28,718 nt of DNA from JAUXEH01 sp965602945 (GCA_965602945.1 CBFDBC010000017.1:1-28718), one strand, 5' to 3'; counted from the first letter of the stretch, positions 7,687 through 14,889 are shown. Made by a program: numbers and translations. The notes: generated from the letters alone by a model not told the origin.

Positions 7687-8543
7687 CGCCTGACCGCCTC
7701 ACTCTAGGCACTTTCCAGATCTATGGTGTCAGGGATGGTTTTTTCTGGCTGGATGGCGGGTCCATGTTCGGCGTGGTGCCCAAAGTCCTGTGGCAGAAGA
7801 TCTACCCGTCGGATGCTGAAAACCGCATCCGCCTGGGACTGAATTCCATCCTGATCGACACGGGCGATGACCGCATTCTGGTAGACACGGGGATCGGACC
7901 GGATCTGAACTCCCGCATGAGTGAGTTTTACTCCCTGGAACGGGATCCGGGGCTCCCCGGAGCCCTGGAGAGGATCGGATTCAAGGTCGAAGACATCGAT
8001 TTCGTGATCAACACACACCTGCATTTCGATCACTGCGGAGGGAATACCCATCGGGATGCGGGGGGGGAGTTCGTGCCGACGTTCCCATCTGCGGACTACA
8101 TAATCCAGAAATGTGAATGGGAGGCCGGCTTGAATCCCTCGAACCGGGACAAACCCAGCTACTTCAGCTCCACCTTCCAGCCCCTGCAGAAGCACGGTCG
8201 GCTGCGTCTGGTGGATGGAGACAGCAAGATCGTCCCGGGAGTCACGGCTGTGATCGCCGCAGGGCACACGTCCTGCCACCAGTGCGTGAAGGTCCAGTCC
8301 CAGGGCCGGACCCTGTTTTTCCTCGGAGACATGGTCCCTACGTCCGGGCATGTCGGTCTTCCCTACATCATGAGCTACGACCTGTTCCCCCAGGAGACCA
8401 TGGATAACAAACTGAGGTTCTTTCGCCAGGCGATGGAGGAGGACTGGATCGTGGCCTTCAACCACGACCCCGACTGTTTTTTCGGCCGGATCGCGGAGAA
8501 GGACGGGAAATTCGTGTTCCGGGCCCTGGAATCTTCTGCCTGA
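7683..8543 (+). CDS. Metallo-beta-lactamase-fold hydrolase at the end of the nuo operon
   Basis: A soluble 286-residue hydrolase of the metallo-beta-lactamase superfamily. The first metal motif is THLHFDHCGG (about residues 111-120). A histidine lies in AAGHTSCHQ, the bridging aspartate in FFLGDMVPT, and the last histidine in FNHDPDCFF. The pattern resembles N-acyl-homoserine-lactonase-like and YflN-like members (usual motif GHTPGHQ), but the substrate cannot be told. There is no signal peptide. The ATGA overlap with nuoI puts it in the same transcript as complex I. A quorum-quenching role is not supported by anything nearby, and a general esterase or thioester hydrolase is equally possible. 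Confidence 0.88.
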   Translation: MTPDRLTLGTFQIYGVRDGFFWLDGGSMFGVVPKVLWQKIYPSDAENRIRLGLNSILIDTGDDRILVDTGIGPDLNSRMSEFYSLERDPGLPGALERIGFKVEDIDFVINTHLHFDHCGGNTHRDAGGEFVPTFPSADYIIQKCEWEAGLNPSNRDKPSYFSSTFQPLQKHGRLRLVDGDSKIVPGVTAVIAAGHTSCHQCVKVQSQGRTLFFLGDMVPTSGHVGLPYIMSYDLFPQETMDNKLRFFRQAMEEDWIVAFNHDPDCFFGRIAEKDGKFVFRALESSA

Positions 8544-8566
8544 TTTTCCTTTCTCTTCCCGGCCTA

Positions 8567-8616
8567 TTCAGTCCGAGCGAAAGACCCCCCCACCTTCCCC
8601 ATGCGCTCGGACTGAA
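8567..8616. repeat. Perfect 13-bp inverted repeat after the nuo operon
   Basis: TTCAGTCCGAGCG (8567-8579) is exactly complementary to CGCTCGGACTGAA (8604-8616), with a 24-base C-rich loop between. It lies 24 bases beyond the stop of the hydrolase gene. It may act as a transcript-end stem-loop or a protein site. There is no T-tract after the right arm, so it is not a textbook intrinsic terminator in the plus direction. Confidence 0.7.
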
Positions 8617-8768
8617 AATGGCCGGCTCCGTGACTCCACATCAGCATCCTTCGGTCTGGTCAATAGATCAGTCGAATATAGACACGTCTTCAAGTCTGTT
8701 TCGTGATCAAACATCAATGAGCCCGTGCCTTCGGGTTCCCTCAGTGGCATCGCATTTCTGGTCATAAC

Positions 8769-8797
8769 TTGAAAAATTTCCCGCCCGGTGCTATAAA
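8769..8797 (+). promoter_or_regulatory. Sigma-70-type promoter of the DUF3330-like gene
   Basis: TTGAAA (8769-8774), a 17-base spacer and TATAAA (8792-8797), with TG one base before the -10 element (extended -10). The start would fall near 8804, followed by AAAGGAGAG (8806-8814) 8 bases before the ATG. Confidence 0.6.
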
Positions 8798-8822
8798 AGT
8801 CTGTTAAAGGAGAGAACAGGTC

Positions 8823-8993
8823 ATGAAACATGAACACGATGATCATAAGATCGCCTGCCAGGTGTGCAAGAAAGAAATCCCCAAATCGGCGGCATTCCAT
8901 GCCGAGGGCGCGGAGTATGTCCAATATTTCTGCGATATCGGCTGTCTGGACCATTGGAAGAAAGAGCAGGACAAGACCGAAAAAAAGGATTGA
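8823..8993 (+). CDS. Small zinc-ribbon-like protein, DUF3330 type
   Basis: A 56-residue protein with a strong ribosome binding site. It begins with a His-rich MKHEHDDH. CQVCKKEIPKSAAF and a second half with YVQYFCDIGCLDHW follow, i.e. a CxxC plus CxxxC pair that probably binds one zinc ion. The spacing and the EIPKSAA...EGAEYV...FC pattern match the DUF3330 family, known from mercury-resistance loci and many other contexts. Its function is unknown and no mer genes are nearby. It has its own promoter and appears monocistronic. The frame continues open beyond the TGA into what looks like a degraded DUF481 fragment. Confidence 0.8.
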   Translation: MKHEHDDHKIACQVCKKEIPKSAAFHAEGAEYVQYFCDIGCLDHWKKEQDKTEKKD

Positions 8994-9029
8994 GGCCGGG
9001 CCTCGATAAGCGTTCCTCACATCCGGCAT

Positions 9030-9131
9030 GGCGGTTTCTACACAGGGGTTTTTGAAACGGCCTATGCCATAAGCCCCCAACTGGCTCTCAAAACCAGCCT
9101 GGAGCTCATATACGACAACGATCCCGTATCC
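9030..9131 (+). pseudogene. Remnant of a DUF481 (YdiY-like) outer-membrane protein
   Basis: This frame reads GGFYTGVFETAYAIS, then PQLALKTSLELIYDNDPVS. It resembles the C-terminal strands of DUF481 proteins, where LKTSLEVRYDNDPP-like sequences precede the final strand. There is no start codon or preceding domain, and after DPVS the family pattern is lost and the frame ends at 9182. It is therefore a fragment of about 34 codons rather than a gene. It is in frame with the preceding 56-residue gene but separated from it by TGA. Confidence 0.45.
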
Positions 9132-9154
9132 ATATGGATGATAGTGAGACGAAA

Positions 9155-9163
9155 TGCTATAAT
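9155..9163 (+). promoter_or_regulatory. Extended -10 promoter before the DsbD gene
   Basis: TGCTATAAT (9155-9163) is a perfect -10 hexamer with an extended TG. The region 17 bases upstream (TGGATG) is a poor -35. A start near 9170 would leave a leader of about 36 bases before the ATG at 9206. Confidence 0.5.
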
Positions 9164-9205
9164 GGGCGGACTTCTCAGTTGAAGTGACGTTATCAAGGTG
9201 AGACC

Positions 9206-11059
9206 ATGAGAAAAACAGGCCTATGGCCTTTGCTGTTCCTGATGATATGTGTTGCCGCTGGCGCGGCCGCGGCGCAGAACGCGGATGGTATCCTTTCCGT
9301 TCGGATCCTCGCGTCCGTGGAAAGGGTGCAGCCCGGGCCGCCTCAGGCTATAGCTCTGATCATCAAGATCAAGGAACCCTATCATATCAATTCTGAGATT
9401 CCCACAGAGGATTTTCTGGTGCCTACCTCTGTCAGTTTTGCGGACACAGAAGGTGTGCGGTATTCTTTAGCGGAATTCCCCCCCGCGGAAACCCGCAATC
9501 TGTCTTTCAGCGACATGCCCCTTGAGGTCTATGAAGGCACTTTTACAGTATTCTGTACCTTGACGCTGGATGCCGCCTATGCAGCGAAAGACATCAAGGT
9601 GTCCGGATCCATCCAGTACCAGGCTTGTGACGACAACGCCTGTCTCCCGCCGGCCGAACTGGCCTTCGAGGAAGTCCTGGCCGTTGCCGCAGCCGGCGAG
9701 ACGGCCGGTGCGGCGAACAGTGAGGTTTTTGAGGGCTGGGAGGCTCCCAGCGCCTCAGTCGAGCGAAAACCCGAGGTCTCAGCAGAGGGCGGAATGGCCC
9801 AGGCACTCAACGAAAGGAGTCTCCTGGTCTCCTTTGTCCTGATCTTCCTGGGCGGCCTGGCGCTCAACCTGACGCCCTGCGTATATCCTCTGATCCCCAT
9901 CACCATCGGGTATTTCGGGGGACAGGCCCAGGGGAAAAAAGGCGGTGTGGTCGTCCACGCGGTGTTGTATGTCCTGGGCATGGCTGTCACCTATTCCGCA
10001 CTCGGGCTGATCGCCGCGCTCACGGGTAGCCTTTTCGGCGCGGCCCTGCAGAGTCCGTTCGTGCTGGGCGGCATCGCACTGGTCATGGTGGCCCTGGCCC
10101 TCAGCATGTTCGACCTGTATGAATTCCGTCTGCCGGCTTTCCTGACCCGGATGGCGGGCGGCCGGAAAAAGGGCTTCATGGGTACGCTGCTCATGGGGCT
10201 CACAGTGGGATTCGTAGCCGCCCCCTGCATCGGCCCCTTCGTGCTGGGGCTGCTGACATATGTGGGGGAGAGGGGAGACGCACTGCTGGGCTTCCTGATG
10301 TTTTTTGTGCTGGCACTGGGCCTGGGCGTTCCCTTTCTGTTTCTGGCCATTTTTTCCGGCAGCATCGATCGGCTTCCGCGTTCGGGAGCATGGATGGTAT
10401 GGGTTCGTTCCATCTTCGGCTTCATCCTGATCGCTATGGCGGTCTATTTCCTGCGTCCTCTCTTCCCGGACACACTGGTATACCATCTGACCTTGGCCGC
10501 GATCCTGTTCACCGGCGGGATATTCATGGCCTGGCTGGAGCCCACCAAGATGCCGGGCAAGATGTTCGCGCTGATCCGAAACCTCGTCGGACTGGCGTTT
10601 TTTATTCTGGCCCTGGTATTTGCCACCTCCGGTATCCGGGCCTACGTGGCGACGGCCCTGGCTGAGGCCCGGGCGGCCTCCGGACTTTCCACGGGAAACG
10701 AGATACATTGGATGCCGGGAAGCGCGGCGCGTTTCGATGAGGCGGCTGCTCAAGGCACGCCCGTGTTCATAGATTTCATGGCCGACTGGTGTATCCCCTG
10801 CAAAGAGATGGACAAATCCACTTTTTCCGATCCCGAGGTGGTGGAGATGTCCCGGCGTTTCGTGATGCTCAAGGTCGATCTGACGGGTTCCAGCGATCCC
10901 GCAGCCCAGAGGCTAAAGAACAGGTTCGGCGTCAAAGGGGTTCCCACACTGATATTTCTATATGGCGACGGCTCGGAAGCCTCGGACCTGCGCGAGGTGG
11001 GATTTGTCGAAAAAGACGAGTTCCTGGGGAAGATGACCGAGGTCCTGGAAGGGCGTTGA
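9206..11059 (+). CDS. dsbD: Thiol:disulfide interchange protein, DsbD family
   Basis: Inner-membrane protein that carries reducing power from cytoplasmic thioredoxin to periplasmic disulfide substrates. All three family domains are visible in 617 residues. After a signal peptide (to about residue 24) comes a periplasmic alpha domain with the cysteine pair in YQACDDNACLPP (about 138-149). Next is the transmembrane domain (about 200-480) with the redox cysteines in LTPCVYPLIP and AAPCIGPFVLG. Last is a C-terminal thioredoxin-like domain with FMADWCIPCKEMD (active CIPC near 527-530) and the cis-proline region KGVPTLIFLYGDG. Convergent with the minus-strand operon, whose last stop is 10 bases away. 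Likely role: periplasmic thiol reduction or cytochrome c maturation. Confidence 0.92.
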   Translation: MRKTGLWPLLFLMICVAAGAAAAQNADGILSVRILASVERVQPGPPQAIALIIKIKEPYHINSEIPTEDFLVPTSVSFADTEGVRYSLAEFPPAETRNLSFSDMPLEVYEGTFTVFCTLTLDAAYAAKDIKVSGSIQYQACDDNACLPPAELAFEEVLAVAAAGETAGAANSEVFEGWEAPSASVERKPEVSAEGGMAQALNERSLLVSFVLIFLGGLALNLTPCVYPLIPITIGYFGGQAQGKKGGVVVHAVLYVLGMAVTYSALGLIAALTGSLFGAALQSPFVLGGIALVMVALALSMFDLYEFRLPAFLTRMAGGRKKGFMGTLLMGLTVGFVAAPCIGPFVLGLLTYVGERGDALLGFLMFFVLALGLGVPFLFLAIFSGSIDRLPRSGAWMVWVRSIFGFILIAMAVYFLRPLFPDTLVYHLTLAAILFTGGIFMAWLEPTKMPGKMFALIRNLVGLAFFILALVFATSGIRAYVATALAEARAASGLSTGNEIHWMPGSAARFDEAAAQGTPVFIDFMADWCIPCKEMDKSTFSDPEVVEMSRRFVMLKVDLTGSSDPAAQRLKNRFGVKGVPTLIFLYGDGSEASDLREVGFVEKDEFLGKMTEVLEGR

Positions 11060-11068
11060 TCCCTTCGT

Positions 11069-11836
11069 CTATCCAGCTATTGGGTTCGACGGCGTCCGCC
11101 CTGCGAGTTTCTCCGCAGCCAGCGCTGCTCCGACGATCCCGGCCTCGTTGCGGAGCTCGGCGGGTCGGATGACGGCACTTGCCCTCAGAAACGGCAAAAA
11201 TTTCTCATGCTTTTTGCTCACTCCGCCCCCTATGATGAACAGGTCGGGTGAGAACAGGGCTTCCATCCGGGCGAGGAACTCGTTGATCCTTCCGGCCCAT
11301 TTTTTCCAGCTCAGTTCATTGACTTTGCGCGCACGGTCCGAAGCCCGGTGTTCGGCATCCTTGCCCCGGACCTCCATGTGGCCGAACTCGGTGTTGGGGA
11401 CCAGCTGACCGTCCGTAAAAACGGCACTCCCGATCCCGGTCCCCAGAGTCAGTACGATCACAACACCCTTCTGCCGCCTGCCGGCTCCGAAGCGCATCTC
11501 GGCCAGGCCAGCGGCATCCGCGTCGTTGATCAGCCGCACCGGACACCCGGTCGCCTCTTCCAGCAGTCGTTCCCCATCCGTCCCGATCCAGGACTCATCC
11601 ACGTGGGCGGCGCTGTAGGCCACTCCCCGTTTGATCACGGCGGGGAATGCGCAGCCGATGGCGCCCCGCCACTCGAAGTGCCGCACGATCTCGGTCACAA
11701 CCGCGGCCACCGCCCCGGGTTTCGCGGGCTGGGGTGTCGGGATCCGGATGCGTTCTCCGGCCAGGGAGCCCCGGGCCGTATCCACGGGCGCCCCCTTCAT
11801 ACCGGACCCTCCGATGTCGATCCCCAATACCCTCAT
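11069..11836 (-). CDS. ppgK: ROK-family polyphosphate glucokinase
   Basis: Cytosolic sugar kinase that, in its family, phosphorylates glucose using inorganic polyphosphate and often ATP. The start MRVLGIDIGGSGMKGAPVD carries the phosphate-binding loop. GCAFPAVIKRG and LINDADAAGLAE hold the sugar-binding aspartate, and TLGTGIGSAVF is the second phosphate loop. LVPNTEFGHMEVRGKDAEHR and LSWKKWAGRINEFLA are much closer to PpgK-type proteins of actinobacteria than to general ROK kinases, and the ROK zinc cysteines are absent, as in PpgK. The 255 residues match the family. Its ATG overlaps the stop of the upstream alpha/beta hydrolase gene, so the two are co-transcribed. Confidence 0.88.
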   Translation of the reverse strand: MRVLGIDIGGSGMKGAPVDTARGSLAGERIRIPTPQPAKPGAVAAVVTEIVRHFEWRGAIGCAFPAVIKRGVAYSAAHVDESWIGTDGERLLEEATGCPVRLINDADAAGLAEMRFGAGRRQKGVVIVLTLGTGIGSAVFTDGQLVPNTEFGHMEVRGKDAEHRASDRARKVNELSWKKWAGRINEFLARMEALFSPDLFIIGGGVSKKHEKFLPFLRASAVIRPAELRNEAGIVGAALAAEKLAGRTPSNPIAG

Positions 11837-12786
11837 CTTGTCTCCTGTACATGCCCTGTTTTGATCCAGGCCGCGATATCCTCTATGACCTCCTCCAAGA
11901 CATTCCCGTGGCGCTGGTACTCGGCCGGTCTGATCTTCCCCCGGCCCGGCATGAACAGATGATTGAGCGTCGGATACAGCTTGAATGCCGCCCCCGGTAC
12001 TCCCTCGAGGCCCGTTTTCCAGTTGTGGTAGTCCTCGGTTGTGACCTGGTAATCCCTTTCTCCCTGAAGGATGAGCAGGGGGCGCTTCAGGTCGCGGGCG
12101 GAAAGGGGTGGATCATAGTCTCTGAGATCCAGCCAGTAAGCTGCATAGGCCCCGAACAACACCTCTTCGCTGCCGAGGTCCTCGGGCCGCAGTTCCTTGA
12201 TCCGTGCCGCGGTATTCCGGTACTCCTGTAGACGGTCGGACTCATCTTCCGAGATGGATCCATCCAGAGAGGCGATATACTCCACCTGCTTGATGATGGC
12301 CTCTTCTCCCTTACGCGTCGCGCCGGCCAGGATGATGAAGCCGGCGGCCTCCGGATCCAGCCGGCCGATGCGGGGGATGAGCATCCCTCCCAGGCTGTGG
12401 CCCAGGACGAAGACCTTGTCCGGGGCGATGCCGGGGGTTCGCCGCAGCAGGGCCGCAGCGGCCAGGGCATCATCCACGGACTCCTCTTTGACCGTGAAGC
12501 CCCCGGCCGATTCCAGGCGTGTACCTGTCAGCTCCTGGAAACCCCCAGCCTGGCGGGTGATGGTCCCCCAGACCTTTTCCAACTGCCCGGCCGGCATCTT
12601 CTCCTGCATGGTGGCGTCAAAATCCTCGACCGCCGCGGTGAATTCGGCCCGGGTTATCAGCTCGAGAAACCTCCGGCCTTTGTCTACGAGCTCATCCTGC
12701 ACGCTTCCGGCAGGGGAGGGCCCCAGGCCGAACGAGGCCCCTGCCAGGAAACAGATCCCCCAGATCCTCAGACTGTTCCGAGTCAT
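11833..12786 (-). CDS. Exported DUF3887-alpha/beta-hydrolase with a missing centre
   Basis: 317 residues with a signal peptide (about 1-28). A DUF3887-like helical domain (about 30-90: ELVDKGRRFLELITRAEF, MPAGQLEKVWGTIT) is followed by the second half of an alpha/beta hydrolase. VFVLGHSLGGML holds the nucleophile (Ser131), LLILQGERDYQV a likely acid, and TLNHLFM the histidine. Relatives with this layout run to about 450 residues. Here the sequence jumps at about residues 91-97 from TGTRLE directly to FTVKEESVDDALAAAALLRR. It therefore skips the first beta strands, including the usual VLVHGSGP oxyanion segment. AAGAGGTGAT lies before the ATG. First gene of a two-gene operon with ppgK. Catalysis is doubtful. 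Confidence 0.82.
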   Translation of the reverse strand: MTRNSLRIWGICFLAGASFGLGPSPAGSVQDELVDKGRRFLELITRAEFTAAVEDFDATMQEKMPAGQLEKVWGTITRQAGGFQELTGTRLESAGGFTVKEESVDDALAAAALLRRTPGIAPDKVFVLGHSLGGMLIPRIGRLDPEAAGFIILAGATRKGEEAIIKQVEYIASLDGSISEDESDRLQEYRNTAARIKELRPEDLGSEEVLFGAYAAYWLDLRDYDPPLSARDLKRPLLILQGERDYQVTTEDYHNWKTGLEGVPGAAFKLYPTLNHLFMPGRGKIRPAEYQRHGNVLEEVIEDIAAWIKTGHVQETR

Positions 12787-12866
12787 TCGATCACCTCTTT
12801 TTCGACACGCGCCGACTGTAACGGACGAATTACCGCCGGGATGTGAATTTTATTCGAAAAAAATAG

Positions 12867-12872
12867 TATAAT
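12867..12872 (+). promoter_or_regulatory. -10 element of the membrane-protein/exonuclease operon
   Basis: TATAAT sits in an A-rich stretch, with a start expected near 12879 and a leader of about 155 bases before the ATG at 13034. A good -35 is not obvious. The same AT-rich block read on the other strand also contains TATACT and TATTAT, so it may serve the divergent hydrolase-ppgK operon as well. Confidence 0.4.
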
Positions 12873-12928
12873 ACAGCGCGAGTTATTTCCAGCCCATTAT
12901 TTATAGGAAGTACTCCAAAACCTTGTCT

Positions 12929-13029
12929 ATCCATTGCTTGATGGATCAGTCGGGCAAGCTGGAGAGGAAGCCGTCCGGAGGCGAGCGGGCTGACGTTTCA
13001 GTTTGGCTGGCTGATCCACGAAAGGAAGG
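12929..13029 (+). promoter_or_regulatory. Structured leader with two mutually exclusive stems
   Basis: ATCCAT (12929-12934) can pair with ATGGAT (12941-12946), making a short hairpin. The overlapping TGGATCAG (12942-12949) is perfectly complementary to CTGATCCA (13011-13018), which lies directly before the ribosome binding site AAAGGAAGG (13021-13029). The two pairings cannot coexist. This is the arrangement expected of a cis-acting switch, but the sequence matches no riboswitch class I recognise. Confidence 0.35.
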
Positions 13030-13033
13030 TCTT

Positions 13034-13489
13034 ATGATGCAAGATCCGAACACACGGCAGTCCGGTAGGCGCCGGATCGCGGTCATGATCCATGTTTCGT
13101 TGATGGGGAGCCTGCTCATCTATTTCCTGCTGGTTGAGATCGTCTTCCGCCGCATGGATCTGTCGCCGCCTCCCGGAGAGGTAGGGGGCTTCGGCTCTTT
13201 ACGTTATGTCTTCTATGGGATCTCAGTGCTCCTGATCCTCTTCATCCGTCGGTTTCCGGTCTGGCTGAAGACCGGGCCGGATGTCCCTGAACCGGAAAGG
13301 AGCACTCGCTTGCTCCAGACATCCATCCTGACCAGCACTCTCTGTGAAGTTCCGGCCATACTGGGGCTTGTGATGGTGCTGCTGACCGGATCTCATCGGG
13401 ATTTCCACTATCTGCTTTTCCTTTCCCTTGTTCTCTTTGTCTTTTACTTCCCCCGCCTGAGTTTCTGGGAGACCGGAGGTGAGATATGA
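13034..13489 (+). CDS. Four-helix membrane protein of unknown function
   Basis: The open frame extends upstream, but translation most likely begins at ATG 13034 (or the adjacent ATG 13037), just after AAAGGAAGG; the sequence before that belongs to the leader. The product has 151 residues with four hydrophobic segments at about residues 16-38, 52-70, 97-116 and 121-142, separated by short charged loops. No catalytic motif or known family was recognised. It ends GGEI, overlapping the start of the exonuclease gene, and the GGAGGT that serves that gene lies in its last codons, so the two are translationally coupled. Confidence 0.75.
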   Translation: MMQDPNTRQSGRRRIAVMIHVSLMGSLLIYFLLVEIVFRRMDLSPPPGEVGGFGSLRYVFYGISVLLILFIRRFPVWLKTGPDVPEPERSTRLLQTSILTSTLCEVPAILGLVMVLLTGSHRDFHYLLFLSLVLFVFYFPRLSFWETGGEI

Positions 13490-14889
13490 TGCGGATCCAG
13501 TTCCTGGGAGCGGCCCGTCAGGTCACCGGGTCCTGCTATCTTGTGGAGGTCGACGGACTCCGTATCCTGGTCGATTGCGGCCTTTTCCAGGAACGGGAGT
13601 ATGTGTCCCGCAATTGGAAACCCTTTCCCGTATTTCCGGGACGCCTCGATTTTGTGCTTCTCACTCACAGTCACCTGGACCATGCCGGGCTCCTCCCCAA
13701 GCTCGTCCGGGAGGGGTATGCCGGCCCTGTCCTGACCACCACGGCTTCCCAGGATTTGATGGAGATCGTGTGGTTGGATTCCGCCCGGATACAGGAAGAA
13801 GACGCCGCATACAAGCGCAAGCGACACAAAAAAGAGGGCCGCAAGGGGCCTCATCCCGAGGTGCCCCTCTACACCGTCGAGGATGCCGAGAAGTGCCTTC
13901 CCCTCATCAAGGCGGTCCGTTATGGAGAGGATGTCGCCCTGAACGGGAACGTGCGGGCCCGTTTCCACGATGCCGGCCACATCCTGGGGGCGGCCATGAT
14001 CGAGCTGGAATACAGCAAGAACGGAAGCAGCCGGAAGCTCCTCTTCTCGGGAGATATCGGCCAGTGGGACAAGCCGCTCGTGCATGATCCGTCCATCTTC
14101 CGGGAGGCGGACTACGTGGTGATGGAATCTACTTATGGGGACCGTGACCATGGGGCCTCCGGCGATGTGGAAAACCTCCTGTGTGACGCTATAAACCGGA
14201 CTGTTGAGGCCGGAGGAAACGTAGTCATCCCAACTTTTGCCATCGAGCGCGCGCAGGAATTGATGTACCATCTCAGCCGCCTGGTCCGAGAAGACCGCAT
14301 CCCGTATCTCATGATGTTCCTCGACAGCCCCATGGCGGTGGATGTCACGGATGTCTTCCTAAACCACCGGGAATACCTGGACGAGGAGACGCACCAGCTG
14401 TTCCGGGAGGGAGAGCCGCCGTTCCGCTTCCCCGGCCTCAGACTGGTGCGCTCCACGGCGGAATCCAAGGCGATCAACTCCATCAAGGGATCCTGTGTGA
14501 TCATGGCGGGGTCGGGTATGTGCACGGGAGGGAGGGTCAAACACCATCTGGTCCAGAACATCTCACGCCCGGAATCCCAGGTCCTGTTCGTGGGATATCA
14601 GGCACGCGGCACTCTGGGGCGCCTGATCCTGGACGGCAGGGAAGAGGTCCGGATCCATGGAAGGGGCTATCCTGTGCGGGCCGGAGTGCACCAGATACAA
14701 GGCTTCTCGGCCCACGCCGACCGGAGCGCACTCCTGAAGTGGCTGGGTTTCCTCGAGACACCGCCCAAACGGGTCATTCTGACCCACGGGGAAGAAGGGG
14801 CCATCCGCAGCTTGGCGGAAGCTGTACGAAACCGCATGGGATGGGACGTAGCGGTGCCCGAATACCTGGAAACACTGGAGCTAGATTGA
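13486..14889 (+). CDS. MBL-fold/beta-CASP RNA-processing exonuclease
   Basis: Member of the metallo-beta-lactamase/beta-CASP family (CPSF73/Ysh1-like) that cleaves or trims RNA in the cytoplasm. The metal motifs appear in order over 467 residues: LTHSHLDHAG (about 59-68), DAGHILGA, SGDIGQ, the beta-CASP region with STYGDRDH and VIPTFAIERAQE, then GSGMCTGGR, GFSAHADRSALL and LTHGEE. A basic insertion (YKRKRHKKEGRKGP) lies in the first lobe. There is no KH domain, unlike archaeal relatives. The start is ATG 13486 or 13489, both served by GGAGGT at 13475-13480. Downstream of, and coupled to, the membrane-protein gene; convergent with the sensor kinase gene. Confidence 0.92.
   Translation: MMRIQFLGAARQVTGSCYLVEVDGLRILVDCGLFQEREYVSRNWKPFPVFPGRLDFVLLTHSHLDHAGLLPKLVREGYAGPVLTTTASQDLMEIVWLDSARIQEEDAAYKRKRHKKEGRKGPHPEVPLYTVEDAEKCLPLIKAVRYGEDVALNGNVRARFHDAGHILGAAMIELEYSKNGSSRKLLFSGDIGQWDKPLVHDPSIFREADYVVMESTYGDRDHGASGDVENLLCDAINRTVEAGGNVVIPTFAIERAQELMYHLSRLVREDRIPYLMMFLDSPMAVDVTDVFLNHREYLDEETHQLFREGEPPFRFPGLRLVRSTAESKAINSIKGSCVIMAGSGMCTGGRVKHHLVQNISRPESQVLFVGYQARGTLGRLILDGREEVRIHGRGYPVRAGVHQIQGFSAHADRSALLKWLGFLETPPKRVILTHGEEGAIRSLAEAVRNRMGWDVAVPEYLETLELD

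Noticed and set aside
8568..9080. A 170-codon minus-strand frame opposite the DUF3330-like gene
   Set aside because: It covers the promoter, the inverted repeat and a well-supported small gene on the other strand, and no family was recognised.
9779..10753. A 324-codon minus-strand frame opposite dsbD
   Set aside because: It is antisense to the clear DsbD transmembrane domain. It is Gln/His/Arg-rich, as expected for a reverse reading of membrane-helix codons.
12921..13020. A known riboswitch (c-di-GMP, cobalamin, TPP, FMN or similar)
   Set aside because: I compared the leader with the conserved cores I know and found no match, so only an unclassified structured leader is reported.
12923..13033. 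A longer start for the membrane protein
   Set aside because: The upstream codons have no ribosome site and no hydrophobic or family pattern, and they overlap the structured leader. ATG 13034 has a strong site.
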